Assembly: GCF_019139815.1 (NCBI RefSeq)
Contig: NZ_CP077079.1
Location: 6,043,032 to 6,107,031 of the forward strand
Reading direction: 5' to 3'
Length of the DNA stretch: 64,000 nt
Source of the DNA: Pseudomonas asgharzadehiana
GTDB taxonomy: Bacteria; Pseudomonadota; Gammaproteobacteria; Pseudomonadales; Pseudomonadaceae
Shown here piece after piece: positions 9,796-19,890 of this stretch. How positions within the stretch are numbered: position 1 is the stretch's first letter; each line of letters begins with the position of its first letter. The notes beneath the pieces are model-generated. The model did not search any database. It worked only from the letters and a program-made list of their open reading frames with translations, and had not been told where the DNA came from. A program made the position numbers and the translations under genes.

Positions 9796-12253
9796 AAAGC
9801 GTGTCCTTTTGGGGTTGCGACGTTAGGTTCAGTTGCAGCACACAGGGGCGAGAGGCGTTCGGCAGCGAAACGCTGAGGGTTTGCCCGTCATCCATATCGT
9901 TCAGAAAAATCAGGCCATCCCCCACCACACTGGTCAGGAACCTGTTGTCCGGTCCCAACACCGAGGCGCCCTGAGGCAATGGCCGGCCGTGTTCATCCTG
10001 GACCTCAAGCAATACCCGGCGAACATTCACCACCGGGAAATCAACGGTATTGAATGAACCGCGCCCGACCGCGAGGATTTTGGTGCCGTTCTTGAGGTCG
10101 ACCCGCTTGGGCAGGGATTGGGTCTGCACTTCCAGATGGCTGGTGGTGTAGGCCGGCAAGCCAGGAATCACCGCGTGCCCACGGTAGTCGGTCCACACCG
10201 GGCCTTGCGGCGTTGAGACCTTGGCCGCCGACACATCACCCACCGAAAGCACACCGAAGGTGTCCTGAACCGCGTAGGGAGAAAAGGTCAGGCCGCGCTC
10301 GTGAGCCACCACCGCGCCCTGCAGTTGCCCACTGTAGCTGGTGCTCGTGGGGGTGCGATTCATCCCCAGTCCCACCCGGGTGTAACGCGGCATTACGTCC
10401 AGGTTGGCGCGGACCGCTTGCTGACGATCCCGCACGTCTCGCTCCACGCCCACTTCATAGTTCACGTAGTCGTTGACCCGTTCGGACAACGCCGCCCCGC
10501 TATCAGCCCGCCCATTGCGGCGGCTGGCGTAGGTCGTGAGGCGGCGATCGTCGCCAAGGGGAATCGTGACTTGCAGGCGCAAGGACAGCCCCTGCGGTGA
10601 CACCTCATCACTCGCGCTGCGTGCCCGGCCTGCGGGCTTGCGTCGACGCGAGGCGCCCACCTGAGAATCGGCGATCAGGGCCACATCGACCTGCCTGAAG
10701 CCCTTGGCCCATGAGGCGAAGACATGTTCGGCAACCTGGCCGTCAAACTGTGAACTGCGCGAATAACTGACCGAAAAGGCGCCCATGACCGGGTCAGCCC
10801 AGTTGAATCCCGCAGTGTATTGATGCTGGAAGCGCGTCTGCAGATCGTCTTTTTTCAGGGATCGGCCAGCCTCGATCACATCGCGATAACCCTGGGTCTG
10901 GGTCGTCGCGCTCAGGCTCATGTCAACCTTGGCCGCCAGCGGGCTGCTCAAGGACAGCGCACTACGACTGCCCTCAACACCGCCCTCGCGATCGCGCGAC
11001 AAGGTATGCCGGGCGGCGACGGTAACCCGCTGGAAAAACACACTGCTCAAGGTGCCACCGGCCGACTGATATTCATCCGTGCTCAACAGGCCAAAACCCA
11101 CGGATGACTGCCTGCCCAGGCCCCAGGTGCCGCTGCCCATGGCAACGACTGGCGGCTCCTTGCCACCGACCTGTTGTTCTCGCACCCGGCCAAGGGCGAA
11201 GTCAAAACCCGGGGTGATGGCGACAGCCGCGCCAAAAGACGCCGCCGGCACCACGAAACTGCGCATGCCGCCGCTTGTACCGATCACACTGACTTCAAGG
11301 TCACTGGTGCCGTTGAGCAACGGCAGGCCTGTCAGACTAAACGGGCCTTCAGGTACCAGGGTGGTATGGATAAGCGCTCCGGACTGGCGCACCTCTACAC
11401 GGGCCTGGCTGTGGGCCAAACCCTCCACGACAACCCCTTTATCGGCACCCATGCGAGAGATACCGTCGGGAAACAGCTGCAGGCCGGACAACTGAACCCC
11501 ACCGAACACAGGGCTTCTGGTGGAAATCTGCCCCACCTGGAACGTCGACCGCAAGGCGGCCACATCACGCTGGGCGTAAGCCTGCACATGGTGGGTGCGG
11601 CTTTTACCGTTATCGGAGATAGAGAATTGCCGGCTGCGCACCACCCAGTTGCCCAGGTTGAACCCCGCCTCCGTGTAAGCCGAGACAAAACGGCTGTGGC
11701 CACTGTCTGAGCGCGCATCAAACCCCAGCACATCGTAGTTGAGCAAGGCCGCCCCACCGCCGTCGGCAAAGCTCCCCGCCTGCCATTCAGGCTCACGCAG
11801 GGAGTGCGTGGGCACGATCAAAGCCACCTCTTCACTGCTCGGCTGCAACCTGATGAGGGTGGTCGGGAACTCACCGACAAAATCGTGACACGCCTGCTCG
11901 GCCGAGATACCCGACTGCACGATGGCCGAGGGCACTTTCAAACCGGCTTTTTCCAATAGGCCCGGCGTGAAACACAGCTGCCCCTGATAGTCGAAACGCG
12001 CCTCGACCAACCCCAGAGGGTTACCGTTGACCCGCAGCCCCACCACCTGCGCACCCTCGCGAAAACGCGCCGCGCTGCGAAAGTAGTCCGAGACCTTCGG
12101 GTCGATGCCGTAGCTGGCCAAGGCCGCAAGATCAAACCCTTCTCCCAGCTCAACCGCCGAAGCGAAACCTGGGGCTGCCCACAGCGTCGCCAACCCCATG
12201 AACAACCCTGGGTGGCGCACCTTCACACCGGTCAGCGCCCCCTTAACCTTCAT
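9761..12253 (-). CDS. Fimbrial outer-membrane usher protein
   Basis: An 830-residue usher that receives chaperone-subunit complexes and threads the growing pilus through the outer membrane. A signal peptide ends near FASA-VELG. The periplasmic N-domain has FDLAALASYGIDPKVSDYF and a cysteine pair (QLCFTPG and EQACHDF). The barrel/plug region has the typical GVVVEGLAHSQARVEVRQ, TLVPEGPFSLTGLP and LEVSVIGTSGG. The C-terminal domains hold VLLEVQDEHGRPLPQGASV and a second cysteine pair. I start at the ATG at 12253, which overlaps the chaperone stop by 11 bases. The length is normal and the frame intact. Confidence 0.94.
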   Translation of the reverse strand: MKVKGALTGVKVRHPGLFMGLATLWAAPGFASAVELGEGFDLAALASYGIDPKVSDYFRSAARFREGAQVVGLRVNGNPLGLVEARFDYQGQLCFTPGLLEKAGLKVPSAIVQSGISAEQACHDFVGEFPTTLIRLQPSSEEVALIVPTHSLREPEWQAGSFADGGGAALLNYDVLGFDARSDSGHSRFVSAYTEAGFNLGNWVVRSRQFSISDNGKSRTHHVQAYAQRDVAALRSTFQVGQISTRSPVFGGVQLSGLQLFPDGISRMGADKGVVVEGLAHSQARVEVRQSGALIHTTLVPEGPFSLTGLPLLNGTSDLEVSVIGTSGGMRSFVVPAASFGAAVAITPGFDFALGRVREQQVGGKEPPVVAMGSGTWGLGRQSSVGFGLLSTDEYQSAGGTLSSVFFQRVTVAARHTLSRDREGGVEGSRSALSLSSPLAAKVDMSLSATTQTQGYRDVIEAGRSLKKDDLQTRFQHQYTAGFNWADPVMGAFSVSYSRSSQFDGQVAEHVFASWAKGFRQVDVALIADSQVGASRRRKPAGRARSASDEVSPQGLSLRLQVTIPLGDDRRLTTYASRRNGRADSGAALSERVNDYVNYEVGVERDVRDRQQAVRANLDVMPRYTRVGLGMNRTPTSTSYSGQLQGAVVAHERGLTFSPYAVQDTFGVLSVGDVSAAKVSTPQGPVWTDYRGHAVIPGLPAYTTSHLEVQTQSLPKRVDLKNGTKILAVGRGSFNTVDFPVVNVRRVLLEVQDEHGRPLPQGASVLGPDNRFLTSVVGDGLIFLNDMDDGQTLSVSLPNASRPCVLQLNLTSQPQKDTLYETASAVCRAQ

Positions 12254-12953
12254 GGCCCAGCACATCCGCCTGGTAGTGATCGACCGCAAAGCCGAACAAC
12301 GTGGCCGGCTGCAGTATCACCGAGGAAACCTTGGACAGCGCGCCTTCGGTCTGGAGCACCAGCACTTCACCGGGCAGGATATAGCTGCGCGGCAGCAAAC
12401 CCGTCTGGTTCAACGGGTTCAGTTGCACCTCCAACCCCAGCCGCACCACATAGGCACTGTCGTTATGCACGCTCAAGCGATCATCCTGGCGCTTCCACTT
12501 GAGCAGCTCCCACGGCGCCTGATGCCGAGGCAAGCCTGCGGGGTGCAAAATCAACGGCAGATTCTGGCGCAAGGTGATACCAATGGTCGCACCGCCAGCG
12601 GCACGCGCCTGGGGAATGCCCTCAAACGAAACACGTTTCAGACGCTGGGTCTTGAGCGGCGTCTTCAAGGTGCTGATAAACCGTACCAGTTGCGTGTCTC
12701 CAGCCTCTACGCGAGCGATGGGCGGGGTAACAATCAATAGGGGTTCAGGATCTTCGGGCACATTTTCAATAACGGAGTGCAACAACGCCGGCCCGGAGTC
12801 CGTGTTCTTGATATTGATAGTGGCCTCGCCATCGTCCTCATAAAGAATCACGACCGTTGTTTCAGGCAGCATGCCATCGGCACTTACTGAACCCTGCAAC
12901 AGCAACATCACAGAAAACGACAGGCAAGAAACTACTCTTGAAAAACTGCTCAC
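12243..12953 (-). CDS. Periplasmic fimbrial chaperone
   Basis: A 236-residue PapD-like chaperone with a signal peptide (cleavage near SVSA-DG) and two immunoglobulin-like domains. Domain 1 carries the subunit-binding strand regions TPPIARVEAGDTQLVRF and LKRVSFEGIP, where classical chaperones read RESLFWLNIxxIP. Domain 2 includes LSVHNDSAYVVRL and LPRSYILPGE. It would hold the DUF1120 pilins in an assembly-ready state by donor-strand complementation. Translation starts at a GTG (12953) preceded by GGGAGAA. It follows the pilin gene after 127 bases and overlaps the usher gene. Confidence 0.92.
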   Translation of the reverse strand: MSSFSRVVSCLSFSVMLLLQGSVSADGMLPETTVVILYEDDGEATINIKNTDSGPALLHSVIENVPEDPEPLLIVTPPIARVEAGDTQLVRFISTLKTPLKTQRLKRVSFEGIPQARAAGGATIGITLRQNLPLILHPAGLPRHQAPWELLKWKRQDDRLSVHNDSAYVVRLGLEVQLNPLNQTGLLPRSYILPGEVLVLQTEGALSKVSSVILQPATLFGFAVDHYQADVLGHEG

Positions 12954-13080
12954 CGAGTTCTCCCTGGAACATTAATAAACAAACAATGAGGCACTCAGTT
13001 TTTGAACACATTAAAAACAGCCGACAGCACACCAGAAGTTCCTTGACTACCGAAGTTACTGTCGACTGTTATTCACGCGC

Positions 13081-13737
13081 TTAGATGTAATTCAATACCA
13101 GCGTGGCGTGACCATCCAGCGCCACATTGCCGGTAAGGTCCAAAGCGCTGGCGCGATTGATCACCGCCCGTACCGCAATAACACCGTTGAGTTGGGAGAT
13201 CGCAGCAGGTGCGATAACGCTGCCGCTGCGCCAGGAATGCTGGCTCGGCGCCTGGGAGACCTTGCCGTCGCCGGCGAACCAGCCGGAGGCAGTGCTCGAG
13301 CGCACGATCGGGGCGAGCGCCACAGCGCCGGAGCTCAGGTTCCTGAGGGTCACCGAGTAACCGCCGGTACGCCTGCCGCCCGGTGCGCCCAGGCCATAGT
13401 TCTGGGCCTCGGTGTAACCGGCGCCCAATATACCCGCGACCTTGGTGCCGGCCCGCAGGTCAGTGACGGTCAGGCCAAACCTTGCAGGGGTATGGCCGCA
13501 ATTGACCGACAGCGCAGTGGTGCGCTCTTCACGCGGGTTGAAGTTCGTCGAAGACAATTCCGCGGCCCGGATAGTGCCGTAGTCGATGATCCCGCCGGCG
13601 CCGATGCTGATATTGCAAGCAGCGGGCGAGATCGTACCTTTAACGATCAGATTACCGGTCGGGGTGGTCGTGGCATAAGCGCCCACACTGGCGACCAGAC
13701 ACGTAAGACCCATTGCCAAACCAAATACTTTTTTCAT
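13081..13737 (-). CDS. Major fimbrial subunit, DUF1120-type pilin
   Basis: A 218-residue exported protein with a signal peptide (cleavage near AYA-TTTP) followed by NLIVKGTISPAACNISIG. A second cysteine (ALSVNCGHTP) lies about 42 residues on, and the C-terminal strand GHATLVLNYI has an aromatic residue near the end, all features of donor-strand pilins. The pattern ISPAACNIS...IDYGTI...LSVNC is that of DUF1120 proteins such as E. coli GltF and YhcF, which belong to beta-clade chaperone-usher operons. It is the first gene of the operon and about 22 kDa. The family assignment is from recalled motifs. A long untranslated gap lies upstream. Confidence 0.82.
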   Translation of the reverse strand: MKKVFGLAMGLTCLVASVGAYATTTPTGNLIVKGTISPAACNISIGAGGIIDYGTIRAAELSSTNFNPREERTTALSVNCGHTPARFGLTVTDLRAGTKVAGILGAGYTEAQNYGLGAPGGRRTGGYSVTLRNLSSGAVALAPIVRSSTASGWFAGDGKVSQAPSQHSWRSGSVIAPAAISQLNGVIAVRAVINRASALDLTGNVALDGHATLVLNYI

Positions 13738-14215
13738 GCTTTACCCGTTATTAGAAAATTAACAGGCACTATTTATTAAGGGCCGGAAGCTCCGCTTCCC
13801 CAAGACACGATCCCTGACGTAAAAAGCCACAAACAAATAACACCACGGCATCATTGCCGTGGCGCAGTCTCACCTTTTAGTGATTCACAAAAAACAAGAA
13901 AGCCCCTTGATTATCGTCAGAACGGGGAAAAATCGTTGTACGCCTCAATGAGCGCTCACGTAGCCCAGAATGAAATATTTCAAATAAAAAATCGGCGCAC
14001 GCGTAGGGAAAGTCGAACAGCGCATTATAAGCACTACACTTTCATTATCCCTTACTTACTCTGGAAACCATTCACTACTTCCAAAGTAACTCGCCCTACA
14101 CCCCTGGCAAATCCTACGCACAGACACCGATAAGATGATTCACCCAGCACAACGCGTTGGCTCCAGCGGTCGATCGTGGCACGATGGTCAGGTTATCGAC
14201 CGAGACCCCCAAACC
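13738..14215. other. 478-base divergent gap between fimbrial operon and ppx; hairpin at 13843-13862
   Basis: No gene is supported here. The half next to the pilin gene is AT-rich compared with the rest of the window (for example 13970-14110) and should contain the fimbrial promoter. A perfect eight-base hairpin, CCACGGCA-TCAT-TGCCGTGG, lies at 13843-13862; read on the minus strand it is followed by a T-rich stretch, so it could be an attenuator or protein-binding site in the pilin leader. In-frame codons upstream of ppx from 14135 are open but do not resemble the Ppx N-terminus. Confidence 0.5.
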
Positions 14216-15718
14216 ATGCCGCAATCCCAAGCCAAGAATCTGTCCCTGATCGCCGCCATAGACCTGGGCTCCAACAGCTTTCACATGGTCGTGGCCAAGG
14301 CCCAGAACGGTGAGATCCGCATCCTTGAGCGGCTCGGCGAAAAAGTGCAGTTGGCCGCCGGGATCGACGACGCACGCCAGCTCAATGAAGAGTCGATGCA
14401 GCGCGGGCTCGATTGCCTCAAGCGGTTTGCCCAGTTGATCAACGGCATGCCCCTGGGCGCCGTGCGCATTGTCGGTACCAACGCCCTGCGTGAAGCGCGC
14501 AACCGTGGCGAATTCATCCGCCGCGCCGAAGAAATCCTCGGGCACCCGGTAGAAGTCATCTCCGGCCGCGAAGAAGCGCGCCTGATCTACCTCGGCGTAT
14601 CCCACACCCTGGCCGATACCCCCGGCAAGCGCCTGGTGGCGGACATCGGCGGCGGCAGTACCGAGTTCATCATCGGCCAGCGCTTCGAACCGCTGCTGCG
14701 CGAAAGCCTGCAGATGGGTTGCGTCAGTTACACCCAACGCTATTTCAAGGACGGCAAGATCACCCCGGCGCGCTATGCCCAGGCCTACACGGCGGCACGG
14801 CTGGAGATCATGAGCATCGAGCACGCCCTGCACCGCCTGACCTGGGATGAAGCCATCGGCTCGTCCGGCACCATTCGCGCCATTGGCCTGGCACTCAAGG
14901 CCGGCGGCCACGGCACCGGCGAGGTCAACGCCGAAGGCTTGGCCTGGCTCAAACGCAAGCTATTCAAGCTGGGCGATGCCGAGAAAATCGACTTCGACGG
15001 TATAAAGCCCGACCGTCGTACCATTTTCCCGGCCGGCCTGGCGATTCTCGAGGCGATCTTCGACGCCCTCGAATTGCAACGCATGGACCACTGTGACGGC
15101 GCACTGCGTGAAGGGGTGCTTTATGACCTGCTCGGCCGCCATCACCACGAAGACGTGCGTGAGCGCACCCTCAGCTCGCTGATGGAGCGTTATCACGTCG
15201 ACCTGGAGCAAGCGATGCGCGTGGAGCGCAAAGCCCTGCACGCCTTCGATCAGGTGGCCGCGGACTGGGACCTGGAAGACGGCGTATGGCGCGAACTGCT
15301 GGGCTGGGCCGCCAAGGTGCATGAAGTGGGCCTGGATATCGCCCACTACCATTACCACAAGCACGGCGCCTACCTGATCGAGCACTCCGACCTGGCCGGT
15401 TTCTCCCGGGAAGACCAACAGATGCTCGCGCTGCTGGTGCGCGGCCACCGTCGCAATATCCCCAAGGACAAATTCGCTGAGTTCGGTGATGAAGGCATCA
15501 AGCTGATTCGCCTGTGCGCGCTGCTGCGCTTTGCGATCCTGTTCCACCACATCCGTGGCACCCAGGAAATGCCCCAGGTCAAACTGCGCGCCGATGGCGA
15601 CAGCCTGGATGTGATGTTCCCCAAAGGCTGGCTGGATGAAAACCAGCTGACCCAGGCGGACTTCGCCCAGGAAGCGGAATGGCTGACGCGGGTGGGGTTC
15701 ACGCTGAACGTGCGCTGA
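14216..15718 (+). CDS. ppx: Exopolyphosphatase
   Basis: A 500-residue Ppx/GppA phosphatase that removes terminal phosphates from polyphosphate; family members also hydrolyse pppGpp. It shows the ASKHA-fold phosphate loop [17 protein letters not shown] near residue 12, [16 protein letters not shown], the second loop [15 protein letters not shown] near 143, SSGTIRAIG, and the C-terminal HD-like helical domain ([25 protein letters not shown]). The start is placed at ATG 14216 ([10 protein letters not shown]) by family agreement; the ribosome site is weak. It converges on ppk, which makes the polymer it degrades, an arrangement shared with P. aeruginosa. Confidence 0.95.
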   Translation: MPQSQAKNLSLIAAIDLGSNSFHMVVAKAQNGEIRILERLGEKVQLAAGIDDARQLNEESMQRGLDCLKRFAQLINGMPLGAVRIVGTNALREARNRGEFIRRAEEILGHPVEVISGREEARLIYLGVSHTLADTPGKRLVADIGGGSTEFIIGQRFEPLLRESLQMGCVSYTQRYFKDGKITPARYAQAYTAARLEIMSIEHALHRLTWDEAIGSSGTIRAIGLALKAGGHGTGEVNAEGLAWLKRKLFKLGDAEKIDFDGIKPDRRTIFPAGLAILEAIFDALELQRMDHCDGALREGVLYDLLGRHHHEDVRERTLSSLMERYHVDLEQAMRVERKALHAFDQVAADWDLEDGVWRELLGWAAKVHEVGLDIAHYHYHKHGAYLIEHSDLAGFSREDQQMLALLVRGHRRNIPKDKFAEFGDEGIKLIRLCALLRFAILFHHIRGTQEMPQVKLRADGDSLDVMFPKGWLDENQLTQADFAQEAEWLTRVGFTLNVR

Positions 15719-15743
15719 CTCGATCCAAACAACACCGTAAACC

Positions 15744-15777
15744 ACATGTGAGAGGGGGGTTGCTCCCTCCCACATGT
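15744..15777. repeat. REP-like palindrome between ppx and ppk
   Basis: An imperfect palindrome, ACATGTGAGAGGGGGGTTGC followed by TCCCTCCCACATGT, in the gap between convergent genes. It is a diverged copy of the GTGGGAGGGGGCTTGC family seen four more times in this window. It may also act as a terminator-like hairpin. Confidence 0.75.
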
Positions 15778-15795
15778 TCCAGACCGTGTCTGGGC

Positions 15796-18018
15796 TTAGT
15801 TCACCGCCAGAATCGGGCTACCCAGTTTCTCCAGCAACGTCGCCTGGGCGCTGCGGGGGTTCTGGTTGCCGGTTGGCGTGTTGCGCACGTAGCGGCCGTC
15901 CGACTGCAGGCTCCAGCTGTGGGTGTTATCGGTGAGGTAACTTTCCAGCTCCTTCTTGACCCGCATGATCAGCTTCTTGCCTTCTACCGGGAAACACGTC
16001 TCCACGCGCTTATCGAGGTTGCGTTCCATCCAGTCAGCACTGGAGAGGAACATCTGCTCTTCGCCGCCGTTGAGGAAGTAGAACACCCGGGTGTGCTCCA
16101 GGAAGCGGCCGATGATCGAACGCACGTGAATATTGTGCGACACGCCAACGATGCCTGGACGCAGGCAGCACATGCCGCGCACCACCAGGTCGATACGCAC
16201 GCCGGATTGGCTGGCCTTGTACAGCGCGCGGATGATCTTCGGATCGGTCAGCGAGTTGAACTTGGCGATGATGTGCGCCGGCTTGCCCTCAAGGGCAAAC
16301 TGGGTCTCGCGGGCAATCATGTCGAGCATGCCCTTCTTGAGGGTGAACGGCGCGTGCAGCAGTTTCTTCATGCGCAAGGTCTTGCCCATGCCGATCAACT
16401 GGCTGAACAGCTTGCCGACGTCTTCACACAAGGCGTCGTCGGAGGTCAGCAGGCTGTAGTCGGTGTAGAGCTTGGCGTTGCCGGCGTGATAGTTGCCGGT
16501 GCCCAAGTGCGCGTAACGCACGATCTCACCGGCTTCGCGGCGTAGGATCAGCATCATCTTGGCGTGGGTCTTGAAGCCGACCACGCCGTAGATCACCACC
16601 GCACCGGCCGCTTGCAGGCGGCTGGCCAGTTGCAGGTTGGACTCTTCGTCGAACCGCGCACGCAGCTCGATCACCGCAGTGACTTCCTTGCCGTTACGCG
16701 CGGCGTCCACCAGCGCATCGACGATTTCCGAGTTGGCGCCGGAGCGGTACAGGGTTTGGCGCACGGCCAGAACGTGCGGGTCCTTGGCGGCCTGGCGCAG
16801 CAGGTCGACCACTGGGGTGAAGGACTCGAACGGGTGCAGCAGCAGAATGTCCTGCTTGCTCACCACGCTGAAAATGTTCTCGCTGTTTTGCAGCAGTTTC
16901 GGGATCTGCGGGGTGAACGGCGTGTATTGCAGCTCCGGGTGGCTGTCCAGCCCGGTGATGCTGAACAGGCGCGTCAGGTTCACCGGGCCATTGACCTGGT
17001 ACAGCTCGGTCTCGCCCAGGTTGAACTGCTTGAGCAGGTAGTCCGACAGGTGTTTAGGGCAGGTGTCAGCCACTTCCAGGCGCACCGCATCGCCGTAGCG
17101 CCGCGAGAACAGCTCGCCGCGCAGGGCGCGGGCCAAGTCTTCGACGTCTTCGGAGTCCAGCGCCAGGTCGGCGTTACGGGTCAGGCGGAACTGGTAGCAG
17201 CCCTTGACCTTCATGCCTTGGAACAGGTCATCGGCATGGGCGTGGATCATTGACGACAGGAATACATAGTTGTCGCCAGCCCCCCCTACCTCTTCCGGTA
17301 CCTTGATGATCCGTGGCAACAAGCGCGGCGCCGGGATGATCGCCAGGCCGGAATCGCGACCGAAGGCGTCGATACCTTCCAATTCCACAATGAAGTTGAG
17401 GCTCTTGTTCACCAGCAACGGGAACGGGTGCGTTGGGTCGAGGCCGATGGGGGTGATGATCGGCGCGATCTCGTCGCGGAAATAACGGCGCACCCAGGTC
17501 TTGATCTTGGTGGTCCAGTGGCGGCGACGGATAAAACGAACCTGATGTTTTTCCAGTTCCGGCAGCAGGATGTCGTTAAGAATTGCGTATTGGCGGTCTA
17601 CATGGCCGTGCACCAGCTCGCTGATGCGCGCCAGGGCCTGGTGCGGTTGCAAGCCATCGGCACCGGCCTGTTCACGGGCAAAGGTGATCTGCTTCTTGAG
17701 ACCGGCCACGCGGATTTCGAAGAACTCATCCAGGTTGCTGGAGAAAATCAGCAGGAATTTCAGCCGTTCCAGCAGCGGATAGGACTCATCCAGCGCCTGC
17801 TCCAGCACGCGGATGTTGAATTGCAGTTGTGACAGCTCGCGATGGATGTACAGGCTGCTGTCATCCAGGTTGGTCACCGTGACCACCGGGGCCGGCACGG
17901 GCGGCTCGGCCACCGCGGCAGGCGGCGCAGGCTCCAGCTCCGGTGGGGTTTCGGCGACTTGTTCAATCACCGGGTGAGCGTCTTTTACTGCAACTTCGGA
18001 GAGTCCTTCGGTATTCAT
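15796..18018 (-). CDS. ppk: Polyphosphate kinase 1
   Basis: A 740-residue enzyme that reversibly polymerises the gamma-phosphate of ATP into polyphosphate at the inner membrane. Family markers are [18 protein letters not shown] and [15 protein letters not shown] near the start, [19 protein letters not shown] (holding the phospho-accepting histidine), [28 protein letters not shown] with the second catalytic histidine, and [10 protein letters not shown]. The first 50 or so residues, before [13 protein letters not shown], are rich in Pro, Ala and Glu and are an extension beyond the E. coli protein. The start at 18018 follows AGGAA. It is convergent with ppx and 18 bases downstream of hemB, so hemB and ppk may be co-transcribed. 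Confidence 0.96.
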   Translation of the reverse strand: MNTEGLSEVAVKDAHPVIEQVAETPPELEPAPPAAVAEPPVPAPVVTVTNLDDSSLYIHRELSQLQFNIRVLEQALDESYPLLERLKFLLIFSSNLDEFFEIRVAGLKKQITFAREQAGADGLQPHQALARISELVHGHVDRQYAILNDILLPELEKHQVRFIRRRHWTTKIKTWVRRYFRDEIAPIITPIGLDPTHPFPLLVNKSLNFIVELEGIDAFGRDSGLAIIPAPRLLPRIIKVPEEVGGAGDNYVFLSSMIHAHADDLFQGMKVKGCYQFRLTRNADLALDSEDVEDLARALRGELFSRRYGDAVRLEVADTCPKHLSDYLLKQFNLGETELYQVNGPVNLTRLFSITGLDSHPELQYTPFTPQIPKLLQNSENIFSVVSKQDILLLHPFESFTPVVDLLRQAAKDPHVLAVRQTLYRSGANSEIVDALVDAARNGKEVTAVIELRARFDEESNLQLASRLQAAGAVVIYGVVGFKTHAKMMLILRREAGEIVRYAHLGTGNYHAGNAKLYTDYSLLTSDDALCEDVGKLFSQLIGMGKTLRMKKLLHAPFTLKKGMLDMIARETQFALEGKPAHIIAKFNSLTDPKIIRALYKASQSGVRIDLVVRGMCCLRPGIVGVSHNIHVRSIIGRFLEHTRVFYFLNGGEEQMFLSSADWMERNLDKRVETCFPVEGKKLIMRVKKELESYLTDNTHSWSLQSDGRYVRNTPTGNQNPRSAQATLLEKLGSPILAVN

Positions 18019-18036
18019 CGAGTGTTCCTGTGAGGG

Positions 18037-19071
<1,035 letters not shown>

Positions 19072-19257
19072 TTACGGGCGAGCGTTGCAGTTATAAGCGG
19101 CCATTATGACGAAGGTATTACAGTTGTGCTTAACGATGCGACCTGTAGTCGCATTCGTCGTTTATGTAGGAATTGTTCACTTCGTGACACATCTCGATAC
19201 TTTCATGAATGTTCACGAAGGCGTAGGCTGCGCGTTCATTTCGCCAGCACCCAGACC

Positions 19258-19890
19258 ATGCTTCAACAATTTCTGCATGACTTCGGCTACTTTGCCCTCT
19301 TCCTGGGCACCTTCTTTGAAGGCGAAACCATCTTGGTTCTCGCAGGCTTCCTGGCATTCCGTGGCTACATGGATATCAACCTGGTGGTGGTCGTTGCCTT
19401 CTTTGGCAGCTACGCCGGCGACCAGCTCTGGTACTACATGGGCCGCAAGCATGGCCGCAAGCTGTTGGCGCGCAAGCCGCGCTGGCAATTGATGGGCGAC
19501 AAGGCCCTGGAACATATCCGCAAACATCCGGATATCTGGGTGCTGAGCTTCCGCTTTGTGTACGGGTTGCGCACCGTCATGCCGGTGGCGATTGGCCTTT
19601 CCGGCTACCCACCGCTGCGCTATCTAGTGCTCAACGGCATCGGCGCCGCGATCTGGGCCGCCGCGCTGGGCGCTGCGGCCTACCATTTTGGCGCGGTCCT
19701 TGAAGGCATGCTCGGCAGCGTCAAGAAATACGAGCTGTGGGTACTGGGAGCCTTGCTGTTACTGGGCTTCGGCCTGTGGCTGCGCCGCCGTTTCAAAAAC
19801 GCGCGTATCGCCCGCCAGGCCTGTGCCGACGCCAAGGCCCAGCTCGCCGAACCGGCCCCGGTGCAAACGCCTAAGACGCCAGCCGAGTAA
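19258..19890 (+). CDS. DedA-family inner-membrane protein
   Basis: A 210-residue membrane protein of the DedA/VTT family, whose members act as lipid flippases (undecaprenyl phosphate or phosphatidylethanolamine) and affect proton-motive force and envelope integrity. It shows FFEGETILVLAGFLAFRGYM, FFGSYAGDQLWYYMGRKHG, the conserved SFRFVYGLRTVMPVAIGLSG and a C-terminal membrane segment (LWVLGALLLLGFGLWLRRRF), followed by a short Ala/Pro-rich tail. I start at the ATG at 19258 because the protein aligns from MLQQFLHDFG. The frame is open far upstream, but that stretch overlaps hemB on the opposite strand. No good ribosome site is visible. It ends tail-to-tail with the next gene, overlapping by 20 bases. 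Confidence 0.9.
   Translation: MLQQFLHDFGYFALFLGTFFEGETILVLAGFLAFRGYMDINLVVVVAFFGSYAGDQLWYYMGRKHGRKLLARKPRWQLMGDKALEHIRKHPDIWVLSFRFVYGLRTVMPVAIGLSGYPPLRYLVLNGIGAAIWAAALGAAAYHFGAVLEGMLGSVKKYELWVLGALLLLGFGLWLRRRFKNARIARQACADAKAQLAEPAPVQTPKTPAE

Noticed and set aside
12954..13080. The 127-base gap between pilin and chaperone as a terminator or phase switch
   Set aside because: I found no inverted repeats flanking an invertible segment and no strong hairpin with a T-run.
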